64,000 bases of DNA from the NCBI GenBank assembly GCA_016841725.1, contig JAENYP010000002.1:1-64000 (forward strand), given 5' to 3'. Position numbers and translations under genes: made by a program. The notes under the pieces were generated by a model. It made no database searches. It was given only the letters and a program-made list of their open reading frames with translations, and was not told the DNA's origin. Source of the stretch: Thermincola carboxydiphila (GTDB lineage: Bacteria; Bacillota; Thermincolia; Thermincolales; UBA2595). This document shows, one piece after another, positions 7,953 to 16,754 of the stretch. How positions within the stretch are numbered: position 1 is the first letter of the stretch; the number at the start of each line of letters is the position of its first letter.

Positions 7953-7990
7953 ATAAAAAAATCCTGCTACAGCAGGTAATATTTTTTTAT
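7953..7990. terminator. Short bidirectional terminator
   Basis: The stem CCTGCT/AGCAGG (7963-7968 and 7971-7976) is flanked by A7 on one side and a T-rich run on the other, so it could end transcription in either direction. Confidence 0.6.
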
Positions 7991-8072
7991 TTTACGTATA
8001 TACTTAGTTATTACAATTTTTACAATTTTTTTATTGTTAAAACAATTCAACACCCTGGTTTATCTTATTTGG

Positions 8073-8134
8073 AATAAAAAAGAGGCAGATGCGTGCCGGA
8101 TGACATAGTCTGTCTCCTGGAACCATCTACCTCT
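8073..8134 (-). terminator. Terminator of the SLH gene
   Basis: AGAGGCAGATG (8081-8091) pairs with CATCTACCTCT (8124-8134), with one mismatch. On the minus strand it is followed by a run of six T. It lies 15 bp after the stop at 8149. Confidence 0.75.
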
Positions 8135-8148
8135 ATCACGTTTTTTTA

Positions 8149-8793
8149 CTAACCTTCTGCCACTCTAATAAGAATGGCTGTTATCTCAGCCCTGGTTATA
8201 TTTCTGGCCGGTTTAAAAGTCCCTTCAGGGTAACCGTTTATAATTCCTTGTTGGACACACAGATTTATGCTTTCGGTAAACCTCGCGCTGCTTATATCTG
8301 AGAACCCCGAATCCGTGATTTCTATGCCGGAAAAATCGGTATGCTGCTTAATTAAGGCATGAATTATGGCCACAACCTCTTCCCTGGTAATTTTCTTTTC
8401 CGGAGAGAAATCTATACCAAATATATTCTGTGCATCCTGACCGGTCATGTGACTCAGCATCTCCTTTGCCGCCCCGAATGCCCAGTGCCCTTTATTCATA
8501 TCAGCGATTATTCTTGAGTTATCATACATATCTCCCTCGGGGTAAAGGTCCCCGGCCATCCTGCTCATTATGGCAGCGAACTCTGCTCTGGTAATGTTGT
8601 TTTCGGGTTTAAAGGTCCCGTCAGGATAGCCATTAATATATCCTAATTGTTTTAATTTGTTTATTTCTTCATAAGCCCAGTGTGAAGACGTCAGGTCATT
8701 GAATTGCCCCGCCCATGATGGAAACAGGAAGGTGAAACTCAGAGCGGTTATCAGAGCAAGCATTAGTACCAGCAAGGAGGCTTTTTTAATCAT
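8149..8793 (-). CDS. S-layer homology (SLH) domain protein
   Basis: This 214-residue exported protein has a signal peptide (about residues 1-28) and then three SLH modules covering nearly all the rest. The first (about 32-85) carries HWAYEEINKLKQLGYINGYPDGTFKPENN-like consensus positions followed by ITRAEFA; the third repeats INGYPEGTFKP and ITRAEI. SLH triplets bind pyruvylated secondary cell-wall polymers and hold proteins on the surface. There is no further domain, so this is a bare anchor module, perhaps a structural wall protein. Its own terminator follows. The next gene upstream also carries SLH modules. Confidence 0.9.
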   Translation of the reverse strand: MIKKASLLVLMLALITALSFTFLFPSWAGQFNDLTSSHWAYEEINKLKQLGYINGYPDGTFKPENNITRAEFAAIMSRMAGDLYPEGDMYDNSRIIADMNKGHWAFGAAKEMLSHMTGQDAQNIFGIDFSPEKKITREEVVAIIHALIKQHTDFSGIEITDSGFSDISSARFTESINLCVQQGIINGYPEGTFKPARNITRAEITAILIRVAEG

Positions 8794-8916
8794 GGCAAAT
8801 TCTCCTCATTATGTTGATTTTATTAAAGATATCCATTTATATACTAAATACTATTTGACCATGTTTTGGTTTTTACCTCCCCAAAACGGCTTGTAATATT
8901 TGGTAAATTATTGACT

Positions 8917-11085
8917 TTACCTTGCATTAAGGAAATTATGTATGACCACTGCCGCCTGTCCTCTGGTAAGCTGTGCCGTTGGATTGAAATACCCGTCATT
9001 CCCCTGGACAATGTTCAGTCCATAGGCTACTGCCACATAACCCACAAGTTTCCTGTCGATCTTAGCAGCATCTTTAAAGGGCACGGTAAAAATACCTTTA
9101 TCAATTTCGGCAACATTAGCGTAGTTAAGCGCCCTGATAATAAACTTAACCGCATCCTGCCGTGTCATAAACGAATCAGGAGCCTGCTCACCCTCACGGA
9201 CTATGCCGCTGTTAATAAGAGTCCTGTAAAGTTCTTTATCATTTTCCTTATCAGGTTTATATGGGTAATATGAGTTAACGGTTTTTTGCAGTAAGTAGAG
9301 AAAGTCCCTTTGGGTTATCTTATTGTCAGGCTCAAATTTTTCCCCTGGCAGCGATATGCCGAAGATAGCCAGTTCCTTAATCTTATTTTCTGCATAGTGT
9401 CCGGTAATATCAGTGTATTGTGAAACATTATTTAAATTATAAACCTCACCATTGAAGTCCATGATCGCCCCATTATGGGGGTCTATATTTGCCGGGATAC
9501 CAGGCTTTAATGCATAAACAAGTTTTACATTCTCTACAAGACCATCATAAGGAGGAGGCAGAATTTTGGCTGCTGTATCCTGTTCTCTGTAAGGTGTGTA
9601 CTGCAGCTGCACTCCCACCTTTTCCAGCAGGAAGGCGTTAGCATCAGCCAAACTGATAATTCCTTCAGTCTTCGGAAGCTCTCCCTTGTACCAGTTATAG
9701 CTGTAGCTGATGACACTACCCGTTACCGCATCAACCGCAACACTAAAACCATTATCCGGGAAGTAAGCGCCATTGGTCTTCCGTTCAAATGTAAAATAAT
9801 ACTGCCTGGGTTTTTCATCTTCAGCCATTAATCTATTCTGCTGGTTCCAGGTAGTATACTCGGTTTCGTGATACCTTTCCGGCTGCATGGTTTTAATATA
9901 GTCGGTGGCAATCTTTAATGACTGTTTTTCATCATACTTGGGCTTATCATCATTTTCTCGATAATTGGATTTATAGAAATTTACCAGTTCACCTGTTTTC
10001 GCGTCAATGTTCACACTATAACTGTCATAAATCATAACATCTTTTCCGACTTGTTCCTTTACAAAGTACATGCTCCACAAATAATCCTGTCTATTTATCC
10101 AGCTTTTATACAGATTTATGTTGTTCACTTTATAATCATTTCCAATATTGAGCGCTTTCCTTACAGTTTCCTCTGCTTTGTCTTCATTCATAATGCCGGC
10201 AGCATTCTCAATCGCTTCACGCTCTTTGGGAGTAAGGGAAACTCCCTGATTTCCTCCGCCATAGCTGTGAAGGCCGGAATCTGCCGTCTTCATTTCACCG
10301 GCGCCACCTTCATAATAAATTCCGTAATAAGGTTCAGTAACAACTACTTCTCCCGTACCGGCATCAATTGCGTAATTATTATACACATTTGTATAAACAA
10401 GGTAGGGTTTATACTCGTCCGGTTCATATTTGATTTTATACTGCAATTTCAGTCCAAGATCCCGGACGTAAATTTTCTGGGCCTCGTCAAGAGTTATAGT
10501 GTCTTTGGAATCAAGAAACTCCAGCTCATAATTCCAGTTGCAGTTATAGTTTTCCACTTTACCGGTTACATTGTTGACCGATATATTGACACTGTTCCCG
10601 GAATAGGGAATTCCCTTCTCTACCCTGATATACCGGAAATAATATGATGAATCATTAACGTTCTGACGCTGGCCATCATCCTGGTACTGCAAATTTTCAA
10701 ATGGCGCTGAATTGGTCTTTTTAATAAAATCTTCCGCTTTTTTACGGGCCTCTTCCTTACTTATTGCCGGGAGTTTCGGTCTGTCATTTCCCGGACTGGG
10801 TGTGTAGGAGTAATAGCCGATAATCCTGCCCAATGTATCAATTGACACATTTATACTGCCCCGCTGATTACTTTCATCATTCCACATCAGGTCAAAGATA
10901 GTCCTTTCACCCTGTTTATGCATGTTGTAGCTGAAATTGTCATAGTCATCTGTGATTTCAAAAACAGTTTTAGCCATTTCAATGGCTTTTTCCAGTTCCC
11001 GGTCATACTGGGCAAAACTATAAGCCGGGAAAAGGAAAGTGGTGACAAAAACAATCACCAGTGACAGCGCAAGAACCCTTTTCAT
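8917..11085 (-). CDS. Surface protein with YcdB/YcdC-PepSY-like repeats and C-terminal SLH modules
   Basis: The 722-residue protein has a signal peptide (about 1-25), then two long related regions with PepSY-like motifs such as SKEEARKKAEDFIKK (near 100) and DAKTGELVNFY or DAVTGSVISYSY strings. This is the pattern of YcdB/YcdC-domain proteins of Bacillota. From about residue 550 there are three degenerate SLH modules, including HYAENKIKEL, SFMTRQDAVKF and GYFNPTAQLTRGQAA. PepSY-type domains often inhibit or regulate proteases, but the role here is unknown. It is likely anchored to the wall outside the membrane. It lies 123 bp upstream of the small SLH gene. Confidence 0.85.
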   Translation of the reverse strand: MKRVLALSLVIVFVTTFLFPAYSFAQYDRELEKAIEMAKTVFEITDDYDNFSYNMHKQGERTIFDLMWNDESNQRGSINVSIDTLGRIIGYYSYTPSPGNDRPKLPAISKEEARKKAEDFIKKTNSAPFENLQYQDDGQRQNVNDSSYYFRYIRVEKGIPYSGNSVNISVNNVTGKVENYNCNWNYELEFLDSKDTITLDEAQKIYVRDLGLKLQYKIKYEPDEYKPYLVYTNVYNNYAIDAGTGEVVVTEPYYGIYYEGGAGEMKTADSGLHSYGGGNQGVSLTPKEREAIENAAGIMNEDKAEETVRKALNIGNDYKVNNINLYKSWINRQDYLWSMYFVKEQVGKDVMIYDSYSVNIDAKTGELVNFYKSNYRENDDKPKYDEKQSLKIATDYIKTMQPERYHETEYTTWNQQNRLMAEDEKPRQYYFTFERKTNGAYFPDNGFSVAVDAVTGSVISYSYNWYKGELPKTEGIISLADANAFLLEKVGVQLQYTPYREQDTAAKILPPPYDGLVENVKLVYALKPGIPANIDPHNGAIMDFNGEVYNLNNVSQYTDITGHYAENKIKELAIFGISLPGEKFEPDNKITQRDFLYLLQKTVNSYYPYKPDKENDKELYRTLINSGIVREGEQAPDSFMTRQDAVKFIIRALNYANVAEIDKGIFTVPFKDAAKIDRKLVGYVAVAYGLNIVQGNDGYFNPTAQLTRGQAAVVIHNFLNAR

Positions 11086-11204
11086 TTTTACTCCCCCTCA
11101 AGATTATTTGAAATTACTTTTCAATTAATATGACGGCATCAGATGAAAAATGTTCCATTTCCCAAGAGTATTTTTCAAAAAAACATCAGTTGTCCTGACA
11201 TTCA

Positions 11205-11236
11205 AAACAAAAAAACAAGCTGTCCCAGGACAGCTA
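11205..11236 (-). terminator. Terminator after cheX
   Basis: AGCTGTCC and GGACAGCT (11218-11225 and 11228-11235) form a perfect stem. On the minus strand it is followed by TGTTTTTTTG. It ends the cheY-cheX pair. Confidence 0.8.
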
Positions 11237-11246
11237 ATATGTAAAA

Positions 11247-11720
11247 TTATTTTTTGTTCTCTCTCAAGGCCACACTAATTTCCATGTCTCCAACATCCGT
11301 CTTCAGCGGTACCTGCAGACGCTGTATGTTTATTGTCGAAATCATTACCCCCCGGCCGGTTATTACGGTAGGTGGGGCCAGAGTACAGGGATACCCGGCT
11401 TTTTCCAGTTCTGTACTGGCAATACCGGTGACAACATTTCCCATTTCTGCAATTGCTGATTCCACCATAGCATCAATTACCGGGACAGGTTCCCCCAGTA
11501 CCCCGGAAACAAAATTTTTCACGGCTCTTTCCGAAAGGCCGAACATTACAATCCCCTGAACCGCTCCGGTTACACCAATGAGCACTGTCATGTCTAAGGC
11601 GGTATATGAGGACTTTTGCATAGTAAGACTGCCTATCTGGATGGCTATCGGTTTCCCCAGTTCCTGGCTTAAAACCTGTTTTGTTGCTATGATAAAGGGG
11701 TTAATAAACTCTGCCTTCAA
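11247..11720 (-). CDS. CheX-like chemotaxis phosphatase
   Basis: The 157-residue protein fits the CheX family, which dephosphorylates CheY-P. The active-site pattern of acidic residue and asparagine is visible in ESAIAEMGNVVTG (about residues 87-99). The C-terminal part has the usual strand pairs ending in ISVALRENKK. It follows the CheY-like gene by 20 bp and shares its terminator. With no flagellar or receptor genes in the window, the pair could serve a type IV pilus, c-di-GMP or other output instead of swimming. A GGAGGAG site precedes the start. Confidence 0.8.
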   Translation of the reverse strand: MKAEFINPFIIATKQVLSQELGKPIAIQIGSLTMQKSSYTALDMTVLIGVTGAVQGIVMFGLSERAVKNFVSGVLGEPVPVIDAMVESAIAEMGNVVTGIASTELEKAGYPCTLAPPTVITGRGVMISTINIQRLQVPLKTDVGDMEISVALRENKK

Positions 11721-11740
11721 ATCTTCTCCTCCTCTTCAGT

Positions 11741-12097
11741 TTAGCCTACAAAACGTTTTATAGATGATATTATTTTATCAGGCTGATATGGTTTTACGAT
11801 AAAATCCTTGGCTCCAGCCTTGATAGCAGCCATTACGGTGTTCTGCTGCCCCAGGGCGCTGCACATCACAATCTTTGCTCCGGGGTCTTTTTCAGTAATT
11901 TCTGCTAAAGCAGCCAGCCCGTCCATCACAGGCATGGTAATGTCCATTAAAACCATGTCAGGCTTAATCTGAGAGTATTTTTCCACCGCCACCTGACCAT
12001 TTTCCGCTTCTTCAACATTGTAACCGTTTTCTTTTAGCAGTTTAGCTACACGCATTCTCATAAATGCGGCATCATCAACAACAAGAACTGTCGCCAT
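11741..12097 (-). CDS. CheY-type single-domain response regulator
   Basis: A receiver domain fills all 118 residues. The acidic pocket is VVDDAAFMR (about 6-14), the phosphorylated aspartate is in DMVLMDITMPVMDG, and the switch residues are in VMCSALGQ and KDFIVKPYQPDKI with the conserved lysine. There is no output domain. The ATG at 12097 was chosen because AAGGAGG lies eight bases upstream; a longer reading to 12124 lacks a site. It pairs with the following CheX-like phosphatase. The partner kinase is not in the window. Confidence 0.9.
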   Translation of the reverse strand: MATVLVVDDAAFMRMRVAKLLKENGYNVEEAENGQVAVEKYSQIKPDMVLMDITMPVMDGLAALAEITEKDPGAKIVMCSALGQQNTVMAAIKAGAKDFIVKPYQPDKIISSIKRFVG

Positions 12098-12223
12098 TTG
12101 AGAGTCCTCCTTTTCCTTACTCAACCTAAGTAAAATTCTAACCTAATTTTTAGCAACTGTCTATATAAGCTGCCGCATAACAACAAATTTCTCTTCTCCT
12201 TATTTAATACGACACGAGGTCCG

Positions 12224-13201
12224 CTAAATCCTCTCTTTTCCAGTTTTCATTTCCGGCTCCTGATCTCTGTTAACCGCAATTGTTCCCAGTGTTACCAACA
12301 ACAGGCCGCCAAGCATTATCAAATCAAAACTCTCACCTGGTATAAAAACTGATGACAGAAACACTCCTGATACCGGAATCATAAATTGGTAAATGCCAAT
12401 TTCCCCTGCTTTATTGTATTTCAGCAGCGAGTACCAGAGGGAAAATGCCACTGCAGAAAGAAATGCGGAATAAACCAATAAGACCCAAGCTGTTGTGGTA
12501 AATGAAACGGAATGGGGCTTTAGCCCTGTCAGCCCAAAAGAAATCATCAAAACTGAACCAAAAAGCATCTGGCATCCGGTAACCAAAAGAGGATGCAAAT
12601 TTCCGGAAAGCCTCTTACCCAAGATAAGTCCCACTGCACTGAGAAAACCTGCCATGATCAGGGCGCCATCCCCCTGCCAGCTAAAAACCAGGTTAAAGCT
12701 CTTATCTGAATTAACCAGGATTATTCCCGCCAAGCCTGCCACCATGCCAAAGACCTTGTTCCGGTTAAGCTTATCATTTCGATAATAAAAATGGGCCAGT
12801 AAAACAACAAAAAATACCCCGCTGGAAGCAAGGACAGCCCCCTTCATACCTGAAGTGTGGGCAAGCCCGTAATAAAAGAAGGAATACTGTAAACCTGTCT
12901 GCACAATGCCAAGGAGAAGCAATTCAGCAATCAAAGACCTCTTTAATTTCATCGGCTGCCTTTGAAATAAAATCACAGCAAATAACAAAACGGCAGCTAG
13001 AAAGAACCTCATGCCGGCAAAGATAATTTGGGCATAAAAGTCATCTGGACGCATGCCAAGTTCATCATAGCTGATTTTAAGTACCGGAAAGGCGCTTCCC
13101 CAGAGTAATGAACAAAACAAGGCAATAGCCAGAACCCCATATTTGTTTGTAAGCATTTTGGCCGGTTGGTAGTTGAGGAGCTTTAGTTTTGGAGTTCTCA
13201 T
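12224..13201 (-). CDS. EamA/DMT-family ten-helix transporter
   Basis: This 325-residue membrane protein has about ten hydrophobic helices in two EamA halves, starting with CSLLWGSAFPVLKIS and with the second half near GFLSAVGLILGKRLSG. Family members export amino acids, metabolites or drugs; the substrate cannot be read from sequence. Its ATG directly follows the TAG of the upstream small membrane gene without its own ribosome site, so translation is probably coupled. An internal ATG (MLTNKYG) is an alternative start 15 residues in. The short charged C-terminus ends in a Lys/Arg-rich tail. Confidence 0.85.
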   Translation of the reverse strand: MRTPKLKLLNYQPAKMLTNKYGVLAIALFCSLLWGSAFPVLKISYDELGMRPDDFYAQIIFAGMRFFLAAVLLFAVILFQRQPMKLKRSLIAELLLLGIVQTGLQYSFFYYGLAHTSGMKGAVLASSGVFFVVLLAHFYYRNDKLNRNKVFGMVAGLAGIILVNSDKSFNLVFSWQGDGALIMAGFLSAVGLILGKRLSGNLHPLLVTGCQMLFGSVLMISFGLTGLKPHSVSFTTTAWVLLVYSAFLSAVAFSLWYSLLKYNKAGEIGIYQFMIPVSGVFLSSVFIPGESFDLIMLGGLLLVTLGTIAVNRDQEPEMKTGKERI

Positions 13202-13489
13202 CTATTTAAATATGGTACTGCATACCTGTGCTGAACCGCTGGCAACAATGGTATTAATTATCATCAGAATCCCAAAGGCCGGAAGACTCAATACAAGAAT
13301 CATTTTTTTTCTGTCCGGGTTATCGTAAATCAAGGTCCGGATAATTGCCACCACAACTCCCAGGGTAACTAGAAAAATCGCTGCCAGACCTATGACTATG
13401 GCATTATCCCCAATAACGGAATGTAATAACAGAACCAATAAATTAAGCACAACAAAATTTATGACCAGCAGTTTAGAATAGACGTTCAT
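13202..13489 (-). CDS. Small membrane protein of unknown function
   Basis: This 95-residue protein has three hydrophobic segments (about 7-25, 30-50 and 60-82) and a short tail. I do not recognise the family. GGGAGGAAACCGG precedes the ATG, a good ribosome site. It lies 20 bp after the DUF362-type gene and its stop abuts the start of the EamA transporter, so the three form an operon. Confidence 0.65.
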   Translation of the reverse strand: MNVYSKLLVINFVVLNLLVLLLHSVIGDNAIVIGLAAIFLVTLGVVVAIIRTLIYDNPDRKKMILVLSLPAFGILMIINTIVASGSAQVCSTIFK

Positions 13490-13509
13490 CCGGTTTCCTC
13501 CCCGTATAA

Positions 13510-14622
13510 TTATATTGAGTCACAGAATTCGACACTATCTGTGGATATACCTTCTGCCAATTTTATAATCTTGTATTGTGTTTTCCCCAGGCCAATCTTT
13601 TCGGCATGGGTTATCTGGTTATTATAATCGTTATCTGGCCATAATTCCCTAAGAATATCTTTCCCTGCTTCTTTCTTCAGGATATCAGCTGCAGCCCGGT
13701 CGACAGCAACAGGGTCATAAGAAGCAAGAATGCCAATATCCCGGGTAATCTTATCCTGGGCCTCATTCAAGCAGTCACATTCCCTGGTTATATGAGTCAG
13801 GAAGGTGATATAACAGACTTTACCCTGCTTATTTTTAACAGCTCCCAGAGCATATTCAGCCATCTTTTCCTGAAGTATTCTGCTGCTTCCCCCGAAGGAA
13901 TGATTAATGGCTTCATGCCTGCAGGTTGCAATACATTCAGCACATCCATAGCACTTTTCCTTATCTATCCTGGCAACTCCATCATAAAGCTCTATGGCAT
14001 CCTTAGGACACCACTCGATACAGCTCCGGCATCCCCTGCACCTGTCAGCTATCACTTCAGGTTTTACATCAGCATGCTGTACCTGTTTTCCGCTGCGGGG
14101 AGCAGCGCCCATGGCCACATTTTTGATAGCCGCCCCCATACCGCTGAGAATATGTCCGGTTATATGGCTCAACACCACCATAGATTCACTGTGCAGAATA
14201 TCATTGGCGATTTTTACCGATTTTAAATGGATACCATCAACAGTAATTTCCGAAAAGTTCTTAGACAGCAAACCATCGGCAATAATCACAGGAACACCAA
14301 GGTTTTCGATACTGAACCCATGCCTGTGAGCCTGCATCAGATGGTCAACAGAGTTCTGTCTTTGTCCCTTGTAGAGCGTATTTGTATCTGTGAGGAATGG
14401 CTTTGCTCCTGTAGAAGCTATTCTTTCCAATAGGGGCCTGATCCAGGCAGGCCTGATATGTCCAGTATTGTTTTCCTCCCCGAAATGGATTTTAACGGCA
14501 GTAAATTCACCTTCATTGAAAATGACCGGAAACCCCGCTTCTTCATAAAGCAATAACACTTTTTCAGCTACCACAGCATCTGCCGCCTTGTCCTCCAGCC
14601 TGCAAAACCAAACCTTACTCAT
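13510..14622 (-). CDS. DUF362 family protein with two 4Fe-4S clusters
   Basis: The 370-residue protein starts with the DUF362 domain (residues 1-180, with KIHFGEENNTGHIRP and a metal-like LSHITGHILSGMGAAIKN segment). Next comes a ferredoxin insert with CRGCRSCIEWCP and CYGCAECIATC (about 195-245), then the rest of the domain. This arrangement is common in anaerobes and is usually annotated as an iron-sulfur protein of unknown function. It is probably a cytoplasmic redox protein. It precedes two membrane-protein genes; nothing in the context names a substrate. GGAGGTG precedes the ATG. Confidence 0.85.
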   Translation of the reverse strand: MSKVWFCRLEDKAADAVVAEKVLLLYEEAGFPVIFNEGEFTAVKIHFGEENNTGHIRPAWIRPLLERIASTGAKPFLTDTNTLYKGQRQNSVDHLMQAHRHGFSIENLGVPVIIADGLLSKNFSEITVDGIHLKSVKIANDILHSESMVVLSHITGHILSGMGAAIKNVAMGAAPRSGKQVQHADVKPEVIADRCRGCRSCIEWCPKDAIELYDGVARIDKEKCYGCAECIATCRHEAINHSFGGSSRILQEKMAEYALGAVKNKQGKVCYITFLTHITRECDCLNEAQDKITRDIGILASYDPVAVDRAAADILKKEAGKDILRELWPDNDYNNQITHAEKIGLGKTQYKIIKLAEGISTDSVEFCDSI

Positions 14623-14669
14623 TTATCACACCTCCGTTTTTTTTCCTACCGCTGCCTCACCTTCGAGGC

Positions 14670-14695
14670 AAAAAAAATTCTCCTCCCGGAGAAAT
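14670..14695 (-). terminator. Terminator of the TusA-like gene
   Basis: TTCTCC/GGAGAA (14678-14683 and 14688-14693) forms a short perfect stem. On the minus strand it is followed by a T-run of about eight. It lies between the TusA-like gene and the DUF362 gene. Confidence 0.65.
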
Positions 14696-14732
14696 TCCAT
14701 TAGCACTTGTTTTGCCTCATTCTACTGAATCA

Positions 14733-14966
14733 CTACTGGAGCAGGTGCCTTTTGGCGATAATATTATAAGCTGTCCCGTCTGATACCTTGGGGAGGTAAT
14801 CAAACCCGTGATTCCGGAGTTCTTCTACAAGCCTGTCGGTACTTTGGGCATCCATGGTATCCACTATGATAGTAAGCTCCGCATCCGGCCCCAGCCTGGA
14901 AATAGTATCCTTAAGCTTATGCACCCCGTCCTCAATGCCTGGTCTTAAATCAAGAGTTATGTTCAT
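14733..14966 (-). CDS. Small TusA/DUF2249-like protein without the catalytic cysteine
   Basis: This 77-residue soluble protein begins with LDLRPG and ends with DGTAYNIIAKR, which loosely follows the TusA/SirA pattern (LDLRG-CP at the start, a glycine-containing DG-x-Y-x-I-x-K end). The CPxP motif with the sulfur-carrying cysteine is missing, so sulfur transfer is unlikely if the relationship is real. GGAGG precedes the ATG. It stands alone between terminators, with DedA upstream on the same strand. It could equally be an unrelated two-layer alpha/beta protein. Confidence 0.5.
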   Translation of the reverse strand: MNITLDLRPGIEDGVHKLKDTISRLGPDAELTIIVDTMDAQSTDRLVEELRNHGFDYLPKVSDGTAYNIIAKRHLLQ

Positions 14967-15036
14967 CTTTAACCTCCGGTGTTTTAGCAGATAGTATACC
15001 CTCTTTCCACAAAATCTATAATCTCGATATTTTTAC

Positions 15037-15642
15037 TTAAAGCCGTCGTTTTCGTTTTCTGACAACAAAAAACAAGGCCACAATTATTCCGATAAACGCA
15101 AAAACAATGATATTGAAATCATGCAGGTGGTTCTGCAGCACATCCCACTTATCTGTAAAAATATACCCCAGGTACACCAAGGCAAGGTTCCACGGCAGTG
15201 AACCCAAAAAGGAGTAAAAGGAAAACTTGAAAAAATCCATTTTAGCAATTCCAGCCGGCAGAGAAATAAACGTCCTGACCGCCGGAAGCATTCTTGAGAG
15301 AAAAACCGTGATTTCACCGCGCCTGGCAAACCAATAGTCGGCATCATTGAGATGTTTTTTGGATAAAAAAATGTACCTGCCATACTTGTCTATAAAAGCC
15401 CTGCCGCCATATCTGCCTACAGCGTATGCCAGCCAGCTTCCCGACAGGTTGGCCAAAGATGCAACCAATGCAGCCTGCATCATGCCAAGCTTTCCTTTGG
15501 CAACCAGGTGACCTGCATAAGGCATTACAATTTCACTGGGAATTGGAATACATGCGCTTTCCAGGGTCATTGTAACATATATCGCTAACAGCCTATATTG
15601 CTCAATGTCGTTTTTAAGAATCTGCTCCAGCCACGAAAACAT
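15037..15642 (-). CDS. DedA family membrane protein
   Basis: The 201-residue protein has the DedA pattern: ESACIPIPSEIVMPYAGHL with the conserved glutamate and prolines (about 28-46), a glycine-rich reentrant segment, and SRMLPAVRTFISLPAGIAKM (about 116-135). Several helices follow and the tail is basic (RKRKRRL). DedA proteins work in membrane lipid homeostasis; some flip undecaprenyl phosphate or phosphatidylethanolamine. GGAGG precedes the ATG. It lies between terC and the TusA-like gene with short gaps, so read-through from terC is possible. Confidence 0.9.
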   Translation of the reverse strand: MFSWLEQILKNDIEQYRLLAIYVTMTLESACIPIPSEIVMPYAGHLVAKGKLGMMQAALVASLANLSGSWLAYAVGRYGGRAFIDKYGRYIFLSKKHLNDADYWFARRGEITVFLSRMLPAVRTFISLPAGIAKMDFFKFSFYSFLGSLPWNLALVYLGYIFTDKWDVLQNHLHDFNIIVFAFIGIIVALFFVVRKRKRRL

Positions 15643-15698
15643 TCTGAACCTCCACCCTTATAAATATATACAAATGTTGTTGCTTTTTTATGCAGGTC

Positions 15699-16547
15699 TC
15701 ATTGGCCACTTTCGTGCTCATTGACCACCTTCGTGCTGGGAAACACCATGGAAGCTATTATGCTAAGGATAATTATACTGAATATAATCCCAACTGACAT
15801 TACCAAGGGGATTTCTATATGGAAAAAAAGTATGCTCAGTTTAATTCCGGTGAAGGTTAGGATTACAGCCACCCCATACTTGACAAAGCGAAATGCATTA
15901 TGAACCCTTTCCAGAACAAAATAAAGGTTCCTCAGTCCCAGTATGGCAAAAATATTTGATGCATACACAATAAAAGGGTCAGTTGTTATGGAAAATATTG
16001 CCGGTATTGAATCAATGGCAAATAAAACGTCTGACCCTTCAATAAGGACCAGAATCGCAAACAGGGGTGTGGCATGAAGAATACCGTTTATTTTGACAAA
16101 AAACTTTTCTCCGTCAAGTTCCCGGGAAATGGGCATGATTTTACCCAAAATTCTAAGCAGGTAGCTGTCATTATGACATTCTTCAGCTTCTTTGGAAAAA
16201 AACATTTTTATGCCGCTCAGAATCAGAATTACCCCAAAAATGTACAATACCCAGTGAAACCGGTTTACTATGGAAACTCCCAGGGCAATAAAAATCAGTC
16301 TAAGGACAACTGCCCCCATGATGCCCCAGTTGAGCACCCTTCTCTGATATACCGGCGCAATGCAGTAACTTGAAAAAATAAGCAAAAACAGGAAGAGGTT
16401 ATCTAAACTGAGACTAAGCTCAATGATATACCCACCCAAGAATTCAAGAGCTTTTTGTTTACCCAGGAAGAAGTAAACCCCCACGTTAAATGAAAGCGCC
16501 AGGGTCATCCAAAACACGACCCACCTAACCGCTTTTCTGATTGACAT
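15699..16547 (-). CDS. TerC/YkoY-type membrane protein, probable Mn2+ exporter
   Basis: This 282-residue protein has about seven to nine helices and the TerC signatures GGYIIELSLSLDNLFLFL (about 40-57) and SDVLFAIDSIPAIFSITTDPFIVYASNIFAILG with its acidic metal-site residues. TerC-family proteins such as YkoY and YceF export manganese or load it onto exported enzymes. The ATG at 16547 has AGGGGG a few bases upstream, ruling out a longer reading. The leader carries a yybP-ykoY type riboswitch and terminator, so expression is likely turned on by excess manganese. That regulation is established for the RNA class and inferred here. Confidence 0.92.
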   Translation of the reverse strand: MSIRKAVRWVVFWMTLALSFNVGVYFFLGKQKALEFLGGYIIELSLSLDNLFLFLLIFSSYCIAPVYQRRVLNWGIMGAVVLRLIFIALGVSIVNRFHWVLYIFGVILILSGIKMFFSKEAEECHNDSYLLRILGKIMPISRELDGEKFFVKINGILHATPLFAILVLIEGSDVLFAIDSIPAIFSITTDPFIVYASNIFAILGLRNLYFVLERVHNAFRFVKYGVAVILTFTGIKLSILFFHIEIPLVMSVGIIFSIIILSIIASMVFPSTKVVNEHESGQ

Positions 16548-16612
16548 TTCCTTGCCCCCTCTACAGCAATCATTCCCCTGGCATGCAATAATAAACCGCA
16601 AATAAGTGTGCA

Positions 16613-16657
16613 AATTAAAAAACTCTACATCCACACATTTACGGCGGATGCAGAGTC
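16613..16657 (-). terminator. Riboswitch-controlled terminator before terC
   Basis: ACTCTACATCC (16622-16632) and GGATGCAGAGT (16646-16656) form an 11-bp stem with one G-U type mismatch. On the minus strand a run of six T follows. It sits between the riboswitch core and the terC start, the position of an expression platform. Confidence 0.85.
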
Positions 16658-16662
16658 ACACT

Positions 16663-16745
16663 AGACCTTTGGCCGGCAAAGCCGGGCTTACGCCGTACTA
16701 ACGACTTTGCTTCCCGTTGGTAGAACGGGCAGTTACTCCCTCTGT
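16663..16745 (-). promoter_or_regulatory. yybP-ykoY (Mn2+) riboswitch aptamer
   Basis: Read on the minus strand, the leader has GGGAGTA, a stem around CCCGTT/AACGGG, then GCAAAGTCGTTAGTACGG, a second stem, CCGGCTTTGC pairing back, and a closing AAGGTC. These elements follow the published yybP-ykoY manganese aptamer in order and spacing, including the two conserved loops that form the Mn2+ site. A terminator and a TerC/YkoY-type gene follow directly. Ligand-dependent turn-on is the known behaviour of the class. Confidence 0.9.
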
Positions 16746-16754
16746 CCAACTAAT

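Larger units (their letters stand above)
7658..8148. other. Intergenic region with two terminators
   Basis: This 491-bp gap is AT-rich and I see no credible gene in it. It holds two stem-loops (7953-7990 and 8073-8134, listed separately) that isolate the cytochrome genes from the SLH gene. A TATAAT hexamer on the minus strand (7843-7838) lies about 180 bp before the cytochrome start but has no good -35 box. Confidence 0.5.

Noticed and set aside
7658-8148. Cyclic-di-GMP riboswitch before the cytochrome genes
   Set aside because: I looked for the conserved GEMM core strings and did not find them on either strand.
10051-10647. Plus-strand open frame opposite the YcdB-like gene (198 codons)
   Set aside because: No ribosome site, and the minus-strand gene has full-length family features.
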